Below are positions 1 through 10,937 of a stretch of DNA of 54,233 nt, piece by piece. The notes beneath the pieces were generated by a model, which did not search any database, was not told the DNA's origin, and saw only the letters and a program-made list of their open reading frames with translations. The DNA comes from Paramacrobiotus richtersi (lineage: Eukaryota > Tardigrada > Eutardigrada > Parachela > Macrobiotidae): NCBI GenBank assembly GCA_034698045.1, contig JAQGAU010000029.1, positions 1 through 54,233 of the forward strand, read 5' to 3'. Every line of letters starts with the position of its first letter. Position 1 is the first letter of the stretch. The translations under genes and the position numbers were made by a program.

Positions 1-238
1 CGCCGAGGGAAAAGTGCCCAGCATTGTCAGTGTGCTGAAAGAGGTCCTTCCCTCATCTAGGTTCCTTTTCAAGGCTTGTGACCTTCTTGAGGATTTGTGT
101 TTCTTAGCTGTATACAAGTCTGCAGTGGTGCTAGGGGCTTGGTTTGCGATACTGTTTCTAGCCCATCCTTTACTGGTAGCAAGAGTCGTTCAGCTTCTAC
201 AGTTCCGAGTTTTGATGCTTTTCCAACTCAGTTTCTGA
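1..238 (+). CDS. 3' end of unknown hydrophobic protein, copy A (partial)
   Basis: The reading frame is open from the first bases of the window to a TGA at 236-238 and has no in-frame ATG, so the 5' part lies outside. The C-terminus matches the intact gene at 2909-3424: a hydrophobic stretch, then A-H-P-L-L-V-A, a short basic/hydrophobic helix and Q-F-R-V-L, ending in F-Q-L-S-F (F-Q-I-R-F in the other copy). The sequence just after both stops is also alike, which supports a tandem duplication about 3.2 kb apart. I do not recognise the family. Two hydrophobic segments are visible in this fragment, suggesting a membrane or membrane-associated protein. It could be a last exon or a single-exon gene. 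Confidence 0.6.
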   Translation, partial: AEGKVPSIVSVLKEVLPSSRFLFKACDLLEDLCFLAVYKSAVVLGAWFAILFLAHPLLVARVVQLLQFRVLMLFQLSF

Positions 239-2908
239 TTATCTCATGTCACTACTCGGCAAGGCATAAGAAATGATTTGCACAAAATATATTCGGTACT
301 GATAGACAGAAGCGCTATAATAAAATGTGAACAGCACTTTTTGCCGTGCGAACTGGGACACTCTTCGATTGATTTGCTTCGGCGTTGGCATGTGATTAAA
401 AATTTCGACCTCTGCTGCAGTAAGTAGTTAATTTTCAAGCAGTGGTACCGCGTGCGTTCGTACTGAAATTTTACTGATTCATACATGAACACCTTTTACT
501 TTCAAATATCTGACCGGTGATATCCGCACAGACTCATGCAATATCATTGTCAGTTTACTGGCAAGGAGTCAAATATAAACTAACACGATTGAAACTTTCA
601 AAGAAAAACCACCGTATGTATCGTCCGTATTGACACCCGGTACACTTGCAAACAGTTTTTCGCATAGTACACAAATAAGATAAGCTTGTTTCTACATCTC
701 TCATATGCTTCAGTTCAAAAGATGATTGTTAGTACGTAGGTACAACTATTGCACCTACCTACTTATCATACGAGTGAGTTAACCAGTAAGCTTACACAGG
801 AGGTGGCAGAAATGCTTCTACCGTTCTACGTAAGGTGTGAGTGACAGAAACACTTTTCGTGTCGATGTACACACAATCGATGTTTTTCAGTTTCCAGTGA
901 ATTCATATATTTAGATGCACTACTGTCAGAATAGTACTCTGCTGTCGGAGTAGCGTCATAAATTTCCTGACATGTTGATGTGACAAAGTGCTGTTTTTGG
1001 TGATTCCCATGTACATTAGTTAAATGCAATGAAAAACAGCCTGGTTCTGCTTCCGCGCAATAATTACATATCCCTAAGCCTCCTTCTCTGCACCGACCAC
1101 ATCGATCGACGCATTCGCCGTCTCAACTCTTGAGTATGTTCTTGTTCTTGAGCCTTGACTTGAGTTCTCCCGTAATCATCGGAGGCTCACTGGTTTTATA
1201 GGCTTTTATATAGCAGTGTAATTACGCTTACCTTCTTCGTTTTTTCAACAGCGAATGCTGCTGCCAGTCTGGCGCAGCACCTTCTGACGCTAAACACCAG
1301 TTTCTTGCACATTTAATGAGAATCGCTATCCTAACAGAATCGCGATCTACAAATTATTGGAAGATTCTAGAAATGGGGCGATTTAGAGTAGCTTTCGGCT
1401 GAGTCACCGCGGAACGGCTTCTTTCCGGTGCAACAAGATGAGGTAGGCAAAATCCAGTATGTATGCGGTTTTGAACATTTCCAGAAAAAATGTACGGTGC
1501 AAATGCTTATCGTTAAATCGTATTCGGATTTGCCCCTTATCAAAACATAACGGACTGCATAGCGCTGTCCCATGAAAATCGACTTCCAAATATCAAATAT
1601 CGAGCTGTTTTTGTTACCGCATTGTAATTTTGGTAGTACATTCTCATCTGGATCTTTGTTAGCAAAACACCGATATAGTCTTCACGCCACTACGGAAGCA
1701 TATGTATGGAGCGCGAGGCCCGTCAAAATGGTACAACTCTTTGAAGACCGCAGTTTCGCTAAAGTTCTGGGTGGAGTGTTTAAAGATCTCCTGTCATTCT
1801 TTAAAGCCGCCAAACGATCTTTAAACAATCCAGATCATACAGAAACACTCCTCTCTTCGGGTTAAAGAACCTCTTTAAATATTTGTGTCAGTCTTTGCAC
1901 ACAGCTCTTTAGAGATTGTTGTTAGTCATTAAAGACGTTCTTTGCCGGTTCTGGCGGTTCAGTATTTCTCTAATACGAAATAACATTCATTTACAGACTC
2001 AAGAGAGCAAACGTGAGTCTTATAAAGAGCGGCGGTGCATCTTTAACCACTAACAGATCCGATGTTCGCGGAAGTTTTTAAAGAGTTGTTTCCATTTTGA
2101 CGGGCCTCGCGCTCCATGCATACGCAGTAACATTTACAGTAAATACTTAATCAAATGCTGTTTCGCTATAGTTATAGGTTCTGCCGGTAGTTGGTTGTTG
2201 ATAACGCAAGTGTGACACCGTGCTACAGTCACTGAGTCACTGTGAATCTAGAGGTGATACTTATTGATCGGTAAAATCCAAATATCTCAGTTTAGACGCA
2301 GCTTGTCTGGATCGAACAGGATCGGCACGTAGGACTACCACTTGCTTACGTACTGATTTCCTGACGCTAAAAGAGATGTGCTGCAGTTCAACTAACGACC
2401 ATGAATCTAATAACAAGAATATGATCTTTGGTATTTGGTAATAATGCTATATTTCACCGTCAGACGAAGGACCATTGCTTTGTTATTGTGCTAAAAAAAC
2501 TAGCATATGCCTGTGTGCGCATGCCTAATATCTCTGTAGTGCGATGAAGGGAGTCATGCGAGTACTTAAATCGATCGCTTTCGCGGACTGGATTCTGGCT
2601 GGATTATTGCTGATACTCAACGCCACCAGTAAGAAGATTAGTAATCTCACAGCGTTTTTATTACGCTTGGAGTTCTGTTGATCACAGCGTATATCTCTTC
2701 TGTAGCTATTCATGTTGTTTATCATTCGTCAACTCCACTGTATAAACTACTTCTCCTTCATCTTCGCAACTCCGGCATTCCTATTGCTTTGCTGTACCAC
2801 AGTTGGCTATGCCGCATCATTTGCCAAATTGCAGCAAGGACACGGAAGAAGAAGAAAAGACGCAGAGGAAAGAGAAAGTACACCTGTAAACGCCCAAGGC
2901 GCCCCATC
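239..2908. other. intergenic stretch, no gene seen apart from an inverted-repeat element
   Basis: Short frames only, without conserved motifs or credible starts. It holds the foldback element at 1703-2120. Just before the next gene (about 2825-2890) an open frame runs upstream of the first ATG and encodes a Lys/Arg-rich stretch, but that frame has no ATG, so I treat it as untranslated. Confidence 0.5.
1703..2120. mobile_element. ~418 bp terminal-inverted-repeat MITE
   Basis: The two ends are inverted copies of about 29 bp, sharing GGAGCGCGAGGCCCGTCAAA read inward from each side. The match continues with an inverted AACTCTTT/AAAGAGTT. A TA dinucleotide flanks each end (1701-1702 and 2121-2122), compatible with a TA target-site duplication of the Tc1/mariner or PIF/Harbinger type. 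The interior is rich in TTTAAAG and CTTTAAA words and has no transposase frame, so it would be non-autonomous. Class assignment is inference. Confidence 0.7.
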
Positions 2909-3424
2909 ATGGTGAGCCAGACGGTGTGTATGGGCTTGTTCGACTCGGCGTTGCTCCTCCTTGGACGCGTGACTCGCACATCCGACCATGTTACGATTAT
3001 CGGCGACGCCGAGCATCTGTCGCGTTTTAGAGAAGTTTTCCTAGATAACCCGTGGATCGATGGTATTGGCCAGTATAACCCACCTTACGCCGTTCCACGT
3101 GACTGGAGAGCTCTGGAGCATGTGGCAGCAGTAGCAAACCTGTTGTACACGGTTGCAAAGCTTGCTGGTATCATAAGCAGCAGTGTGGTCTTCTTGGCTG
3201 GATTCGTGGCTGAACTGTTCGGCGATGGGAAAGCGGCCAGGGTTGTCAGGGAAATGTTTGTTGGTTTCCTCTTAATGACGCTGCTGAAGTCTATACTGGC
3301 GATAACTGTTTGGCTTGCAATGCTGGGGATGGCCCATCCTTTGCTGGTGGCAGTAGTTATTAAGCTTTTCGCACGACTCATCAAGCAATTTCGAGTTTTG
3401 TTACTTTTTCAGATAAGGTTCTAA
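2909..3424 (+). CDS. unknown hydrophobic protein, copy B (171 aa)
   Basis: ATG at 2909 is the first ATG of a long open frame ending in TAA at 3422-3424. The N-terminal ~70 residues are mostly soluble, with D/N/W/P-rich stretches. From about residue 70 there are two or three long hydrophobic segments (roughly 70-104, 114-157), interrupted by a short charged G-D-G-K-A-A-R linker. The C-terminus is a basic amphipathic tail ending F-Q-I-R-F. The C-terminal half matches the truncated copy at the window start, so this is a tandem paralogue pair. I do not recognise the family and cannot assign a function. It is probably membrane-inserted. An upstream non-coding or short coding exon cannot be excluded. 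Confidence 0.65.
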   Translation: MVSQTVCMGLFDSALLLLGRVTRTSDHVTIIGDAEHLSRFREVFLDNPWIDGIGQYNPPYAVPRDWRALEHVAAVANLLYTVAKLAGIISSSVVFLAGFVAELFGDGKAARVVREMFVGFLLMTLLKSILAITVWLAMLGMAHPLLVAVVIKLFARLIKQFRVLLLFQIRF

Positions 3425-4188
3425 TTATTTCATTTCAGTGTTCCGTAAACCACGAAGTGCACATTTTGTATTAATGCTCGGTAGAAACAAGCTTCGTCAA
3501 CAAAATACAGAAGCGATGAAAAATACGTATCATTTGCGTGATGTGGCATGTACCAAAAGTCATGGGAGATCACTAATGACGGCTTTATTGACGTATCGCT
3601 TATTCACAGTATATCGTTGACTGCTAGTCAGTTTAACTCAGTTATAGCCTGTCTTTAGTTGGTCTTACTGATTTATGAAAATAATATTAAACGATTTATA
3701 TTTTTCGCAGGTATAATTATTTTGTTATATTATGTAACTACATAATATACTTACGTAAAGTACGTAAAACCTTAAACCTTAAACTGTGCATACAGTACAT
3801 CGCGACAAGCAAATCCCGCCAGAATCAGAAGCACGGCAGATTTTCAGATGCGATTCGGATATCGGTGAACCGCTTAACAAGATTAAGGCCACAGAAAGTG
3901 GTGACAACAGGTAACACGTACGAGAAAATGTACGACATTCAGGTGAATAATTGTATCGTTATAATAAGCAGTTGAAATGCAAAACGCCGTGGATTGCGCA
4001 ATAGTGTCAACCGACACACGGACACCATTATGTACACATTACATACCGTTACACATAGTTCACATCACATTTAGCATTATTATGTATTTTTGATGGCCCG
4101 TATGCTGGTGCTAATTATTCCAGACTGCGGTAATTAATTGTCGCTTAATTGAACGGCATTCTCTGTTCTACAACATCCACACGCAACC
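3425..4188. other. intergenic, nothing supported
   Basis: The first ~40 bases after the stop resemble the 3' flank of copy A at 239-280. The rest (3660-4180) is AT-rich, without a credible gene; it would be the 3' flank of both the hydrophobic-protein gene and the minus-strand GPCR. Confidence 0.5.
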
Positions 4189-5217
4189 CTAGTGAGAAAA
4201 CGGTCTGATCAGACGTGCCGTACAGGATCGAAATGCCCGCGCAACTATTCTCCGCAGATCAGGTAGAGCAACTATAAACAAGATCGGATCCAACGCGGAT
4301 TGGATAATGTAGAGGAACAACGACGTCTGAAACACAGCCGACTGATAGTCGATGTCCATGAAACTGGCCAGTAGGAACATGATGTTCAGTGGTGTCCAGC
4401 AAATTGTTACACTACTCGTCAGCAAGGTCAGCACCGCAAACGCGTGATTGCTCTCTTTGTCAGTCCGCATGGTTGTTGGGACGGTAGGCGGCGCCGCAAC
4501 CGCACTGGATACGGCTGTGGATTGTGTTCGCACTGTTGCATTGGTGCTGGGATGCCGCGTAGGCTGCAGGGCGGTACGCAACCGGCGCCGACGGCTCATA
4601 CACCATAAGTACGGATAAGCCATCATGATCACGAAATTCGGTACCAAATAGATGATAATTTGTATTCCCAAATTATACCCGGGATTGGCAGCCACATTCA
4701 TGTAACAACCATTCGTTTCGATAGGCAGACGGTAGTATACGGTATCCGCAATGAGACCCGGGAGGCAAAGGGCGTGCACGTACACCAATGCAGCAGTGCA
4801 CGCTATCAGGGCGACCTTTATCGTGTTGTTATTCCGATAGGAAAACGGGAAACTGATAGCCCAAATACAATTGATTGTAATTAGAAAATGGGAATGACCG
4901 CTAACTGCTCCCAGGACGAAATTCGCGTACTGGTAGGCTGTGCAGGCATCTGCGCCCAACCACCATGAGCTAGGATACAGGGAATGGACGATTTCCAAAG
5001 GGCTGTTGACAAGTGCGAAACACAAGTTTGCAAAAAGCAGACTACCGAGGTAGATGTTGAAAGGCAAGTGCAGACGCCTTTCAGTAATGAATAGGCAAAG
5101 GATTATGCTGTTAAATATGATCACACAAGAGAATACGATCACTTCCAGAACTGGTATTACGCCCCATTGCGCCAAATAATTATTGGCACTGTCCGTTTCG
5201 TTAGCTGATTCGTTCAT
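4189..5217 (-). CDS. orphan rhodopsin-type GPCR, single exon (342 aa)
   Basis: A seven-transmembrane receptor in the plasma membrane, expected to couple to G proteins; the ligand is unknown. Seven hydrophobic segments are visible at about residues 19-46, 55-85, 93-125, 132-160, 176-206, 258-288 and 293-320. The N-terminus carries N-x-S/T sites (N2, N6). Cys in D-A-C at the top of TM3 and Cys in N-G-C-Y of loop 2 would form the conserved disulphide. TM6 has C-W-T-P (the CWxP switch). TM3 ends in N-C-I-W-A-I-S-F-P, so the DRY Arg is absent, and TM7 has D-P-I-L-F for NPxxY. Loop 3 is long and Ser/Thr/Arg-rich. The start is the only ATG before TM1. The family-level call is firm; a ligand class cannot be given. 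Confidence 0.9.
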   Translation of the reverse strand: MNESANETDSANNYLAQWGVIPVLEVIVFSCVIIFNSIILCLFITERRLHLPFNIYLGSLLFANLCFALVNSPLEIVHSLYPSSWWLGADACTAYQYANFVLGAVSGHSHFLITINCIWAISFPFSYRNNNTIKVALIACTAALVYVHALCLPGLIADTVYYRLPIETNGCYMNVAANPGYNLGIQIIIYLVPNFVIMMAYPYLWCMSRRRRLRTALQPTRHPSTNATVRTQSTAVSSAVAAPPTVPTTMRTDKESNHAFAVLTLLTSSVTICWTPLNIMFLLASFMDIDYQSAVFQTSLFLYIIQSALDPILFIVALPDLRRIVARAFRSCTARLIRPFSH

Positions 5218-5402
5218 CTTCCAGAAAATAGCCTGTCTCGTTATGAAATGCTACGGATAAAAAGTTACAGTCGCTAACGCTTTACAAGAATAAAATATGT
5301 TATGAGCACATGTCCAAAAATCTGTATGTCCATACAGAAGCTTGGTATCTTACCATAGGGACATGAATGTGAGTGGGAAGCCGATGGCAACTTACTTTAT
5401 AT

Positions 5403-5945
5403 TGCTATGATCTAACTACACTGCAACTGCAGTGTCATCTTGGGAGCATGGTTCCATTAACAAACGAACATCCGGCGAGTGGAACAACTGCGTGAAACGA
5501 CTTCTGAGTACATACCATTCCCACGAAACGGCTAAGTGACAATGTGTTTTGTGGAATTTATTGGGGAATGAACACATTGTGACCTTTCCGCCCAGTGCAT
5601 ACGGTTGTTGTGATCTAACTACACTACATCAACAAACTAACATCCGACGAGCAGTACAACCTAGCTTCCGAATACTATTCCAACAAAACAGCCAACTTAC
5701 AATGAATTGTAGAATGGGCTGTGAAGAATGCGTTGTGACGTTTCCGTCGAGTGCATGCGGTGGCTGTCACCTAACTACACTACAACTGCAGTGTCATCCT
5801 GGGATCTTGGTTCCATTACCAAATGAGCATCCGGTGAACGGGACAACCCAGCTTCCGCACACTAATCGCACGGAACGACTAACTGACAATGAGTTGTGGA
5901 ATGTTTGCGTTGTGACCTTTCCAAAGACCGCACGCCGACTGTAGG
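5403..5945. repeat. three degenerate tandem units of ~160-205 bp
   Basis: Three successive units begin near 5403, 5606 and 5762. Each starts with CTAACTACACT and carries, in the same order, an ACATCCG / GCATCCG box, a GACAATG/ACAATGA box and TTGTGACCTTTCC or a close variant (GTGACGTTTCC). The middle unit lacks ~40 bp present in the others (ACTGCAGTGTCATC and following). The longest frame across the array changes with unit length and looks non-coding. The array lies just upstream of the GPCR at 4189-5217. Confidence 0.75.
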
Positions 5946-7236
5946 AGAGTGCCCGGCATACTCCGTAGTTTGAACAGATCCATTGTTTGTACTTAAAACA
6001 CTTATTCTTTTTACTATAGAGCGGAGTCAGCGGACCAGCGCACATATAATAGCTATACAATTTTACAAATGCAGACACTCAAGAAATATCCGTTATGCTT
6101 ATTCAAACTGCTAGAACAAAGTTCAACAATAGGACGAGTGGCTAAAAAATCAGTCGCCTTACCTTTAACTAGGGAAAGAATAAATCGATATGTCAGAAAA
6201 CGCTGTGTTTGAAGCTTGCGGCAACGCCATGTTTCTTCCATCTTGGGGTTGTCAGAATTATGAACACGTTGTATCCGTTGTAATTCATGAAATTAATGGG
6301 TGTGTTCATAGTCAAGTGGTGTGAAAGGGTGTGTGCACAGCCTTCACCTAAACGGTTAACAATTTCCTTCACAATATAACAGACACAATCCACCTGTAGT
6401 TCCTGAACGAACTATAAACAAACAGAAAAATTGTGTATGACAAGCATAGTGATTCGAAAGTTTGCAATGCACGCGTTTAGCAAGGATTGGTAACATCTGC
6501 CAAGGCCGACACCGCCAACGTCATGGTTTCTGCTGTTCAGGGATATTTACATTCACGTCACATACCGCAGCAGCGATTAATATCTTTTTAATAATGGTCT
6601 TGAGCGGAGTTTAAAACGCAGTCGCACGAGCAGCGAGGTGCGTTGAGACGCAATGCGATGTATGTACGTCAGTATGCCGTAGTTTGTGTATTACCTGTCT
6701 CGCAAAAGTCGCTGAGATGCAAGATCCACGTACTTCCGCTCTGTTCGTACATCAACTTATCGTCTGGGTTATGTATCCAGCGTAGATACAAAACAGCAAG
6801 CAAGTAATTCTTAATAGATACTACCAATATTGAAAACCATCATGGGATCATGGTAAGCCACCTGAGGCATCACGTTGGCCTTTCTAATGGATCGGCATAA
6901 TGCGCTACATTCGCGTATCTTTTGAACAGAATGTATTTTCTTAAGATTTGATTTGTCATGCTAAGTATGGTAGATAAGTATTTCTTTAATGGTGGATTTT
7001 AAGCATAAGAACATGAACCACGAAACTTGCTGTACTTAATCTTGATGTAAAATGCACAAGGTGATAACGGGAAATTTGAATGACGATAATGACCTGAATG
7101 GTATGACAGCTTTAATAATACGAGGTCGTATATTGTACGTCCATGTACATGAGCCAATCTGCGCTAGCAGATACTGCACATTTTTCAATAATTTGCATAA
7201 ATCAAGCAGCAAGCACAGACCTGACGTTCCAGTAAA
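5946..7236. other. intergenic; remnants of the array's shared flank
   Basis: About 6440-6580 matches blocks at 9310-9500, 20790-20950 and 24150-24300 (shared words such as GGCCGACA, GTTTCTGCTGTTCAG, CAGCAGCGAT). It is therefore an eroded copy of the flank duplicated with the membrane-protein array. About 7140-7190 matches the sequence just downstream of the other array genes (CATGTACATGA..GCAG.TACTG). No gene supported. Confidence 0.5.
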
Positions 7237-8374
7237 TCAAAACTTTATCATAAGGAAAAGGAGTGAACGTCGTTTAAGGCGTATGATTACCCGCCTAACT
7301 TTTACATCATTAAGGATGACGATTGTTGTCCCTTTAGTATCTATATACGCTTCTCGCAGCCAGGAATGAATGTCAGTTCCCATGCGTCGATACGGAATAC
7401 AAAACTCCACCATCACCCAGTTATACAGTCGAAGACGAAGCGGCCCCTCCAGTCGCTCTTCCGGTACTCCAAGCCGAACAAAGACAAGCAAGCTAAGGCA
7501 AGCCAACCAGGAAAATAAAATCGAACAGGTCCCTACCAAAACGTAAGCGAAGTATATGGCTATCTTTAATGTATCTCGCCAATCCTCGGCAATGTCTGCA
7601 GTTGATGGGTTGCTGGAACTACCGCTTCCAGAAACAGCTGGGACGTACTGGAGGTATTCCAGTACAATCCGCAAGTATATCCGAACATCACCTATTACGC
7701 GGAATCCTCCAGTGCAGAGATAGCCGCTCCAGCAAGCACAAATGCCGATTGCGCCGATTAGACCTAGTTTTATGGTGGATTGCAGCTGCTCAGGGAACTC
7801 GAGCGTACGGTATAGTTGCACCATGTTTCGGCATTTCCATCCATAGAACACCAATAGTGATGGAGTGAAAGCATTGTAGAGATTGTAGAACAGGTACGCG
7901 AAGCACGAAGTGGATGTGGGGTATACAGCGAAAATCACTGCAAAGTGCAAAGAATGACGTGTCACTAGCTAAAGTCTCTATTAGCTCGCCCTCATTTAAG
8001 CGAGCGACGTCAGAGTACCCCAGGACCGGCTTTTGTCGTAACGTACCCATTTTCTTGGCTCTGGCCATAACACGAAACCATCGTCAGAAAGTAAACACGC
8101 TCGCGTCATAGCAATGTATTTGTAATTTACCGTAATGTACATACTGACGTTATCTTAGCTGTTATACATCGCATTTACCAGCAGCATTCAAAGGTAACAG
8201 TGCCAATCCCAAGAGTAGACTGCAAGTTCCAAACACATCCACTATAACACCGCTTGGAATATTTGCAAACATTAGCATCGGCAGATAAACCGGAGAGAAA
8301 GTGGAATCTGGGTACATAAATTTGCTCATGGCTACAGCGACACAAAATGTAATCAAGCGGTGTCCCAGCTCCAT
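7237..8374 (-). CDS. unknown multi-pass membrane protein, array member 1 (2 exons, 298 aa)
   Basis: Exon 1 is 8179-8374 (ATG 8374-8372, donor GTAAAT) and exon 2 is 7237-7937 (acceptor TTTGCAG); the 241 bp intron is phase 1. The same 196 nt + 701 nt structure recurs in members 3 and 4. Hydrophobic segments lie near residues 2-18, 28-62, 70-95, 107-127 and 168-195, suggesting five or more membrane passes. Conserved family motifs include S-P-V-x-x-P, V-D-V-F-G, Y-L-F-Y-N-L-Y-N, G-D-V-R-I and R-L-Y-N-W-V. A C-terminal tail with V-R-R-V-I-x-R then ends in a basic/hydrophobic stretch. I do not recognise the family. It lacks the TYhhhhhQF motif of arthropod gustatory receptors and GPCR signature residues. 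Conservation of splice phase and reading frame across copies argues for real genes. Confidence 0.8.
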
Positions 8375-8600
8375 AGTGGCTCAATCTCACTAGAAAGAAC
8401 GTGATAAACAATCAATAAATGTTCACTGCTTTGGGTGCGCATAACAGCCGCAGCAACCCCCGTTACGGAAAAACGTCAAGTGCCGAGCCAGCGCTGAGAC
8501 TGGAAACGCAGCGGTAATCTAACCACTATAGTGACTGCAAACCGACCTAGAAAATCAATCGTTGCTCCTCGGCCCGATGAGCAAAAGTGTACCATGTACG
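8375..8600 (-). promoter_or_regulatory. conserved upstream region of array member 1
   Basis: Upstream of the ATG, three blocks recur before several array members or as orphans elsewhere. They are GGTGCGCATAA at ~8435, a GCGNTGAGA...TAATCTAACC block at ~8490-8525, and a TAGAAAATCNATCG..GCTC block with following GATGAG at ~8550-8582. The related blocks are at 10983-11160, 16142-16370 and split around the transposon at 27870-29220. This is sequence conservation between duplicates; regulatory function is inferred. Confidence 0.4.
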
Positions 8601-9903
8601 TCTGATTCAACATCGACGCAGCTTATGCGTACTGTCTGCTGGGTACTATGAACGTCGATAGACAGCTACAGCAGCTGCTTCCGGGGAAGACTACATAGAA
8701 ACTGGAGCGCATTTGCCGTGACTCACCAACATATGCGGCAAGGCCCACAAATTTAGTGTTAACAGAGCAGAGGCAATACATTGTATTACAAAATACGATC
8801 GACCCTATGACGAGTTAACCTGCACTTTGCGATCAGGCTTAACGGAGTTTTTTTCTAAAATGCGCATTCCATGTAATTGGAGCCGGTAATAAGCATCGCA
8901 GACGTATTAGGGTCGATCATCTATTCTGTATGCTTGATTCATCGAGATATCGATTCGCGCTTCACAGTAACTAAAACGGTAGAGGACAATACAAATTATA
9001 CCGTAAGTGTGGGGATCAAATCACGAAATCAGGTACCGGCAAATCACGAAATCTACGCTGATAAGATTTGTTTGGTATGTGTTAACCGTATTTGCTGCTG
9101 GTACAAGCGACTGGTTCCAGGCATGCTCCAGGTGGTCTGGTTTTTGACAAGTCCAAACTTTTCCTTCGAACGACCGCAAATTAAATGCGAACAAGTATGA
9201 AGGTGGATCCGTGATAAGAGGAACTCTTAAATAAAATACTGTTTTCGTTTGGTTTACATTGTAATACAACTGACACAATACACCTGAACGAGGTTCAGGT
9301 AGAGGCAAACGGAAAAACTTTGATCGACATGCATAGTGTTCCCAAAGTTCGCAACCCACACGTTTACCACAGATTGACAATAATTTCAACTAAATTAGAT
9401 CTGCGAAGACCGACACCGACAACGTTATGGTTTCGGCTGTTCAGCCGAATTTATATTTATGCCGCATACCGACAGCATATTCCAGCAGCGATCCAAATCT
9501 GCTCGGGTCGTGCGCTTTGGATAATCGATAATGGTGTAACAAACTCGACTTTCGTACGATAATAATTATTATGTATGAAATTAGACAAAAATTACAATCT
9601 TTCTGCTGCAGTAACCAGATATTCAATTCTCCGGGGTTCCGCCTACTGATTGAACCGTGCGCAACACACACAATTTTAGGACGATAAGGATACAGACAGC
9701 TAAAATAATAACACAGGTCTCCGGAACCGGAATTCAGGCTGAAGGATTTGGCGTTTTTCGGAACTTGTACTGGTTCGTGCGGTCAGCTTTATTTACAATG
9801 TACGTGTGCATGAATCTACGTGCGTCAGCAGGTAGTGAGAATTTTGCATATCATACATAAGTGAGTAATCAGAAAGCAAAAGCAGACCCAGCGTTTCAAA
9901 GAA
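8601..9903. other. duplicated inter-gene flank of the array
   Basis: About 9117-9500 matches 20585-20950 closely (CCAGGTGGTCTGGTT, GCAAATTAAAT, GACATGCATAGT / GACATACATAGT, CAGCATATTCCAGCAGCG). Weaker matches occur at 6430-6580 and 24000-24300. A minus-strand frame across both main copies looks similar (9021-9389, and part of 20375-20923). I read this as nucleotide duplication, because neither copy has a credible start or splice context. The last ~150 bp resembles the 3' flanks of the other array genes. Confidence 0.5.
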
Positions 9904-10937
9904 TTAAAATTTTAGTATAGGAAAAAGCAGTGAACGTCTTTCAGGGCGTACGATTACCCGCCTAACACTGACATCATTAAGCATTACGATTGTTATCAGT
10001 ATAGTATCGTGATATGCGTCTCGCAGCCAGTAATAAAAATCACGTTCCATGAGCGGATTATTATGCTGCGGATAGGCAGTATAAAACTCCTCCATCACCC
10101 AGTTATATAACCTAAGATGAAGCGGCCGCTCTACTCGCTCCTCCGGTACTCCAAGCCACATGCAAGACAGGCAAGCCAACCAGGAGTGCAAAATCGACCA
10201 GATTCCTCCCAAAACATAAACGTAGACCATGATTATCTTGCATGTTGTTGGCCAATCCGTTGAGGTCTCCGTAGTAGCTGACGGGTTGCTGGAGCTACCG
10301 CCTCCGGGAACACCAGGGTCGTTATGTATGTATTCCAGTAAAACCAGCCAGAGTATACGAACATCACCAATGACCCGGAACCCTCCAGTGGACCGGGTGA
10401 ATAGGAAGCCGCTCCAGCAGGCAAAATTGCCGATCGCTCCGAATAGTACTAGTTTTAGGGTTGATTTCACATGCCCAGAGAACCCGGGCGTATGGTACAG
10501 TGGCACCATGTTTTGGCATTTGCGTCCGTACAACACTAGCAGTAATGGAGTGACAGCATTGTAAATATTGTAGAGCAGGTATCCGTAGTATAAAGTGGAA
10601 GCGGGATATACGTCGAAAATCACTGCAAAAGAGAACGTGTAACTTCAACATCTAGTTATCAAACGATGTGCTATAATCTGCTGTCATATTACTGCCTTAC
10701 TACCTTGATTATCGCAACGTTATTAATACGGGATTAAGTGCAAACTATAGTATGATGTTACACGGGCATTTACACGTCGCCTTTACCAGCAGTATTCAAA
10801 GGTAACAGGGCTAATCCACACAGTAGACAGCAAGTTCCAAACACATCCACTAGAACGGCGTGTGGAATGTTTACAAAGAGCAGCATTGGTACAAACACCG
10901 GGGAGAACACCAAATCTGGGTAACAAATGTTGCTCAT
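9904..10937 (-). CDS. array member 2, conserved start frameshifted (2 exons, 289 aa from internal ATG)
   Basis: Exon 2 is 9904-10622 and exon 1 ends at the donor after 10787, phase 1 as in the paralogues. Exon 2 is 18 nt longer than in members 1, 3 and 4; part of the extra length lies in a Ser/Gly/Pro/Thr-rich loop. At the equivalent of the family ATG (near 10985) an ATGGAGCT is still present, but the segment up to the next conserved ATGAGC is 2 nt longer. The ancestral start therefore runs into a TGA. The first in-frame ATG is 10937, which would drop about 15 residues, most of the first hydrophobic segment. Either the gene uses the downstream ATG or it is an early pseudogene. Everything after that point is intact and well conserved with member 1 (YNWV, VRRVIVR tail). 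Confidence 0.65.
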
